9,188 bases of DNA, from assembly GCA_003242255.1 (NCBI GenBank), contig QGUT01000057.1, positions 1 to 9,188 on the forward strand. The letters are read 5' to 3'. The notes below the pieces were generated by a model, which saw only the letters and a list, made by a program, of their open reading frames with translations, did no database searches and had not been told where the DNA came from. The stretch is from Bacillota bacterium (GTDB taxonomy: Bacteria > Bacillota > Thermosediminibacteria > Thermosediminibacterales > Thermosediminibacteraceae). Shown here piece by piece: positions 6,298-9,188 of this stretch; the stretch's first letter is position 1, and the number at the start of each line of letters is the position of its first letter. The position numbers and the translations under genes were made by a program.

Positions 6298-6402
6298 ATG
6301 TTGAAATTGTTCTTTTCCACCAGCCCGGTGGTGGTGGAGAAAATCAATAAAGCCATGAAAGACGTGGAGAAAATCTTCAGAATCGTGTTGGATGAAGACT
6401 AA
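6298..6402 (+). CDS. 34-residue orphan protein, possibly iron-regulated
   Basis: The ATG at 6298 is nine nt after a strong AAGGAGG (6282-6288) and has its own promoter and terminator, so this is a complete small transcription unit. The product starts MLKLFFSTSPVVVEKINKAM and ends in an acidic tail (LDEDstop). After the first ten residues it can form one amphipathic helix with spaced Val/Ile/Met and Lys/Glu. I do not recognise it. The same frame is open back to an ATG at 6196, but that start lies inside the preceding gene, upstream of this gene's promoter and without a ribosome binding site. The Fur-like box upstream suggests expression under iron limitation. Confidence 0.6.
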   Translation: MLKLFFSTSPVVVEKINKAMKDVEKIFRIVLDED

Positions 6403-6428
6403 AGGGGTCGAAAGCCCCTGATTTTTTT
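6403..6428 (+). terminator. Rho-independent terminator of the 34-residue gene
   Basis: AGGGG (6403-6407) pairs with CCCCT (6415-6419) around a 7-nt loop and is followed by seven T at 6422-6428. It begins immediately after the stop codon. Confidence 0.8.
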
Positions 6429-6456
6429 ATTTATGGTAGATATCAGCAATGTATAG

Positions 6457-6462
6457 TATAAT
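6457..6462 (+). promoter_or_regulatory. Probable -10 element of the YcdB/SLH gene
   Basis: A perfect TATAAT lies 60 nt before the TTG start, between the preceding terminator and the gene. The hexamer 17 nt upstream (TGGTAG) is a poor -35; TTATGG at 6431-6436 is 20 nt away. The predicted start near 6469 would place an SD-like sequence at the very 5' end of the message. Confidence 0.5.
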
Positions 6463-6468
6463 CTTAAT

Positions 6469-6479
6469 AAAGGAGGTGA
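6469..6479 (+). promoter_or_regulatory. Orphan Shine-Dalgarno-like element (possible mRNA stabiliser)
   Basis: AAAGGAGGTGA is a near-complete complement of the 16S rRNA 3' end, yet no ATG, GTG or TTG follows at usable distance. The gene's working ribosome binding site is a second one, AAGGAGGG at 6505-6512, nine nt before TTG 6522. A start-less SD near the mRNA 5' end is the arrangement known as STAB-SD in Bacillus cry3A, where ribosome binding protects the message from 5' decay. The role here is inferred. Confidence 0.45.
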
Positions 6480-6521
6480 AAGAAAGCTCAGTCCAGTAAC
6501 CCGTAAGGAGGGATCACTGCA

Positions 6522-8657
6522 TTGAAAAAATTTATAAGTGTCATCATTGCTCTGTCCATTCTTTTCCTGGTTATACCATATTTTCCTGTCCTTGCAGCCG
6601 AAAGCCCCAAGATTTCCCGGGAGCAGGCTGTACAGGCTGTAAAAGAGATTTTCGACACCAGCATTTACGACAAATTTTCGATAAATTACGTAGAGACGCC
6701 GGAAAACAAGCTCTGGCTCCTCAACTGGAATACCACGAAAGAGCCCTACGCATATCTTTCAGCGACGGTCGACGCCGACCTCGGTTACATAAAGAGCCTT
6801 TCAGTATACTCGGGAGATGTCAACGAAAAAGGGGCATTATTGCCTAAAATTTCGGAGGACGAGGCGAAGAAAATAGCCGCTGAATTCGCTGAAAAACTAC
6901 AGCCCGACGAGTTTAAAGAAACCGTGCTGAGCCCCGAACCGACACCCCCAGTACGCCCCCTCATAGATATCCCCGCGCGGCAGTATACCTTCTATTTTCA
7001 GCGGACCTATAAAGGCATCCCGGTTACCGACAACGGATTTTATATAACCGTTGATGCTTTCACGGGCCGGGTGACAAATTACAGCTTCAACTGGCATTTC
7101 GGAAATCTCCCTTCTCCTGAAAAGACCCTGTCCGGGCAGGATGCCGAAAAGATCTTCCTCGAAAAATCCGGATTGAAATTGGTTTACAAAAGCTATTACG
7201 ACTACGAAAAGAGAGAGCCTGAAATAAGACTGGTTTATCAGGTAGAAAATCCGTACAGCTTTTTTGTAGATGCCATAACCGGCGAGGTCATACAGCAAAA
7301 CTCCGTCATCAGGTATCCCCTTTACGCTGGATCAGTTGACAGCGCCGCCAAGCAGGCTTTGACCGAACTTACTCCTCAAGAGCAGAGGGAGCTGCAGGAA
7401 GCAGAAAAACTCTTATCTAAAGAAGAAGCCATTGCCAGCGTTAAAAAACACCTTGAGATTCCCGAAAATTACGAACTTCAGTATGCCTCGATTTACCAAG
7501 ACTACCAAAACGGCAAGAAACTGTGGAGTTTTAACTGGCAAAAGAAGGTTCGCGACCGGGAGGATTACGGAAGCATAGGTGCCGAGGTCGACGCTTTGAC
7601 AGGGGAACTTTTAAGTTTTAGCATCTACGACAGCTCAAGGTACACTCGGGATGTAAAGCAGAACCTCACCTTAGAAAGTGCCCGGAAAAAGGCCGACGAA
7701 TTTTTGAAAAAGGTGCAGCCCGAAAAGTTCGGCTCGGTAAAATTGGAGAATCAGCAGCTGGAATCCGGAAAAGTCAGGGAATACTACTTCAATTACGGAA
7801 GACAGGTAAACGATATACCTTTTCCGGACAACGGCTTCAGCGTAACCGTCGACGCCGAAAGCGGCAAGATTTTAAGCTTCTACACCCGCTGGACCGAAGG
7901 TTCCTTCCCCGAACCTGCCGGAATAGTCGGTAAGGACGAGGCTGAAAAGCACTTTTTGGAAAACGTGGGCCTCGAGCTTTCGTACGACCCCTTTTATGAA
8001 TCGGAAAAGGTAAATTACAGGCTCGTATACAAAATAGCCCCTTCTCCTTCTTACACTTTCGACGCATACAGCATGAAGCCCCTGGACTACATCGGAAACC
8101 CCATCGAAGAAAAACCCAAAACTGAATTTACCGACATAGAAGGACACTGGGCCGAAAAGGAGATAAAACTGCTCTGCGACCTGGGAGTCATAGAACCCGA
8201 AGGCGAGGCCTTCGGCCCCGATGAAAAAATAAAAGCCACCGAATTTCTAAAAATGGTGCTCAAAGCTACGGGCCGTTACTCAACAACGGTGATCGACCAA
8301 CCGGTACTCGAATCGGATGCAGCTGATACCCAGGACGACAAAATAATCGAAACTGCCATCAGAGCGGGATTTATCAAAAAGGGTGAAGTCACAAAAGAAG
8401 GCGCCATTTCCAGAGAATTGATGGCGGCCGTTCTGGTCAGGGCCCTGGGCTACGAGAAGGTAGCTTCAATAAGCGATATATACGTAATAAAGGCAGAAGA
8501 CGCTGCCGAAGTAAGCCCGGCCTACAGGGGCCATGCAGCCATAAGCATGGGCCTTGGGCTCATCAAAGGAGTCTCGGGGAAATTCCAGCCAAAAGCGGAA
8601 GTTACAAAGGCCCAGGCAGCCGTGGCTCTCGTCAGGTTCATGGAAACGGAAAGATGA
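6522..8657 (+). CDS. Secreted protein with two YcdB/YcdC (PepSY-like) units and C-terminal S-layer homology domains
   Basis: The TTG start at 6522 is placed by AAGGAGGG nine nt upstream and gives a clear signal peptide: MKK, a hydrophobic core at 5-20, and FPVLAA before the mature chain. Residues about 30-265 form one YcdB/YcdC-type unit and 297-527 a second. Each unit has the same order: 'S.E.A...V', 'W..NW', 'VDA.TG...S...Y', then 'Y.F.y.R.....P..DNGF..TVDA..G....' and '.L.Y..F/Y.DA'. The C terminus carries SLH motifs: FTDIEGHWAEKEIKLLCDLG from about 536, a second at 605-645 and a third at 655-709 that lacks the usual W. SLH domains anchor proteins to pyruvylated wall polymer, so this is probably a surface-bound protein. 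YcdB-type domains are thought to act in the envelope, possibly as peptidase inhibitors by analogy to PepSY; no catalytic residues are apparent. Confidence 0.92.
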   Translation: MKKFISVIIALSILFLVIPYFPVLAAESPKISREQAVQAVKEIFDTSIYDKFSINYVETPENKLWLLNWNTTKEPYAYLSATVDADLGYIKSLSVYSGDVNEKGALLPKISEDEAKKIAAEFAEKLQPDEFKETVLSPEPTPPVRPLIDIPARQYTFYFQRTYKGIPVTDNGFYITVDAFTGRVTNYSFNWHFGNLPSPEKTLSGQDAEKIFLEKSGLKLVYKSYYDYEKREPEIRLVYQVENPYSFFVDAITGEVIQQNSVIRYPLYAGSVDSAAKQALTELTPQEQRELQEAEKLLSKEEAIASVKKHLEIPENYELQYASIYQDYQNGKKLWSFNWQKKVRDREDYGSIGAEVDALTGELLSFSIYDSSRYTRDVKQNLTLESARKKADEFLKKVQPEKFGSVKLENQQLESGKVREYYFNYGRQVNDIPFPDNGFSVTVDAESGKILSFYTRWTEGSFPEPAGIVGKDEAEKHFLENVGLELSYDPFYESEKVNYRLVYKIAPSPSYTFDAYSMKPLDYIGNPIEEKPKTEFTDIEGHWAEKEIKLLCDLGVIEPEGEAFGPDEKIKATEFLKMVLKATGRYSTTVIDQPVLESDAADTQDDKIIETAIRAGFIKKGEVTKEGAISRELMAAVLVRALGYEKVASISDIYVIKAEDAAEVSPAYRGHAAISMGLGLIKGVSGKFQPKAEVTKAQAAVALVRFMETER

Positions 8658-8665
8658 CGAACGAA

Positions 8666-8694
8666 AGGCGGGTAGGCTCAAAGCCTGCCCGCCT
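8666..8694. terminator. Convergent terminator hairpin
   Basis: AGGCGGGTAGGC (8666-8677) and GCCTGCCCGCCT (8683-8694) form a 12-bp stem with one G-T wobble and a 5-nt loop. On the plus strand TTATCTTTT follows. On the minus strand the flank (TTTCGTTCG) is less T-rich, but the stem lies directly at the stop codon of the leftward frame, so it probably serves both genes. Confidence 0.75.
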
Positions 8695-8907
8695 TATCTT
8701 TTGACTATCAGGCCTTTCATATTTTCCCCGTCCAGATAAACATCGAATTTCCCTTCATAAACCCAAACGGCCCGGTGACCGGTGGCCTTTTTGGGGGCAT
8801 ATCTGAACCAGTCGAAGTTTATGTCGCGTCTTCTAAAATCGAAAAAAGATACTTCATCAACTGGAAAAACCGTGGCCTGAACTGGGGGAACCTGTCGAAA
8901 GTGAAGA
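8694..8907 (-). pseudogene. Out-of-frame 3' tail of the PEP/pyruvate-binding gene, or remnant of another gene
   Basis: This frame is shifted by one base relative to the recognisable PEP-binding frame and ends at a proper TAA abutting the terminator. From about 8907 it reads HLHFRQVPPVQATVFPVDE and continues to the stop with plausible codons. The early VQATVFPV loosely recalls the VAQSYNFYPV that follows FYP in PEP/pyruvate-binding domains, suggesting a one-base indel. The remainder (FDWFRYAPKK, AVWVYEGKFDVYLDGENMKG) is not recognisable as that family. No start codon with a ribosome binding site lies ahead of it, so it is unlikely to be an independent gene. Alternatives are a sequencing error, a decayed gene or a deletion joining two genes. 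Confidence 0.45.
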
Positions 8908-9188
8908 TGGGTAAAAAGCGTCGCCCCGCTGTTTTCCGAAGAGCTGCTGAATGATGACCGCCATCTTTTCCTCGACGAGACCGTGCTTTTCCCTGTAAAC
9001 CACTGCATTTATGCCGAAGGTGCTGGCGTACACCTGCTTTACGGCAGATTTTATGCTATCCATCCGCTTCTTTTCGCCGCCGTTGTTGGGTATGAACGCA
9101 GTGAAGTATTTGCCTGCGAAGGAATATTTCACGCTGTCCTCCAGCAGGGAAGAGGACCTTATGGCCAGGGGGTAGTCCATCTGCCTCA
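8857..9188 (-). CDS. PEP/pyruvate-binding domain protein (PpsA N-terminal-like), partial and probably broken
   Basis: The frame is open to the right edge (a preceding Arg-Gln is in frame), so the Met at 9180 is internal. The 110 visible residues match the PEP/pyruvate-binding, ATP-grasp-like domain of PEP synthase relatives: the PLAIRSSSLLEDS motif with its ATP-contacting Arg-Ser-Ser-Ser, then FAGKYFTAFIPN, VKQVYASTFGINAVVYRE and EEKMAVIIQQLFGKQRGDAFYP. In intact relatives this is followed by an SGVAxS-type segment and several hundred more residues. Here the frame degenerates into Ser/Gly-rich sequence and stops at 8857-8859. The conserved part is therefore truncated, and the product is unlikely to complete the phosphotransfer cycle. 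The rest of the gene lies outside the window. The domain call is firm, the intactness doubtful. Confidence 0.75.
   Translation of the reverse strand, partial: RQMDYPLAIRSSSLLEDSVKYSFAGKYFTAFIPNNGGEKKRMDSIKSAVKQVYASTFGINAVVYREKHGLVEEKMAVIIQQLFGKQRGDAFYPSSLSTGSPSSGHGFSS

Noticed and set aside
1..9188. CRISPR arrays, insertion sequences, tRNA or rRNA genes, toxin-antitoxin pairs
   Set aside because: No spaced direct repeats, terminal inverted repeats with transposase, cloverleaf-like sequences or recognisable toxin/antitoxin motifs were seen.

Overview
The window looks like part of the chromosome of a thermophilic, Gram-positive, spore-forming anaerobe of the class Clostridia, most likely a relative of Thermosediminibacter in the Thermoanaerobacterales or Thermosediminibacterales. 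This rests on S-layer-homology (SLH) and copper-amine-oxidase-like 'stalk' surface domains, strong AGGAGG ribosome binding sites, GTG and TTG starts, a transcription-terminating purine riboswitch, and roughly even base composition with Lys/Glu-rich proteins. No mobile element, CRISPR array, rRNA or tRNA gene is visible. The genus is an inference; no search was possible.

Layout from left to right. (1) At 2-1969 (+) lies the 3' part of a large surface protein: the end of a phosphodiester glycosidase domain, Ig-like segments, a metallophosphoesterase-like domain that seems to have lost its metal ligands, and a C-terminal stalk domain. (2) At 2038-2130 (+) is a 30-residue hydrophobic micro-protein, overlooked by ordinary gene callers. 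Its Shine-Dalgarno (SD) sequence sits inside a perfect 17-bp inverted repeat. (3) At 2182-3300 (-) is a DUF362 protein with an 8-iron ferredoxin domain; a bidirectional terminator separates it from the micro-gene. (4) At 3429-4766 (-) is an AzgA/PbuG-type NCS2 purine permease. It is preceded by a sigma-A promoter, a purine riboswitch aptamer and a mutually exclusive antiterminator/terminator pair.

(5) At 5089-6227 (+) is a two-gene operon with a near-consensus promoter. It encodes a FliK-like protein and a soluble FlhB C-terminal-domain protein, resembling the ylqG-ylqH pair of Bacillus. (6) At 6298-6402 (+) is a 34-residue orphan protein with its own promoter, a near-perfect Fur-type 7-1-7 box between promoter and ribosome binding site, and its own terminator. 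(7) At 6522-8657 (+) is a secreted protein made of two YcdB/YcdC (PepSY-like) units followed by SLH domains; an SD-like element without a start codon lies near the predicted 5' end of its mRNA. (8) At the right edge (-) is part of a PEP/pyruvate-binding (PpsA N-terminal-like) protein whose recognisable frame breaks down. An unrelated-looking tail in another frame runs to a convergent terminator.

These are mostly independent transcription units rather than one pathway. The best supported regulatory logic is purine repression of purine uptake through the riboswitch. The most unusual features are small: two micro-genes with dedicated control elements, the riboswitch's atypical P3/J3-1 segment, the catalytically dead-looking phosphoesterase domain, and the broken PEP-binding gene. 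The only stretch of about 300 bases without a gene, 4767-5088, is filled by the riboswitch, its terminator and two divergent promoters. I see no convincing multi-gene defence or novel enzymatic system.
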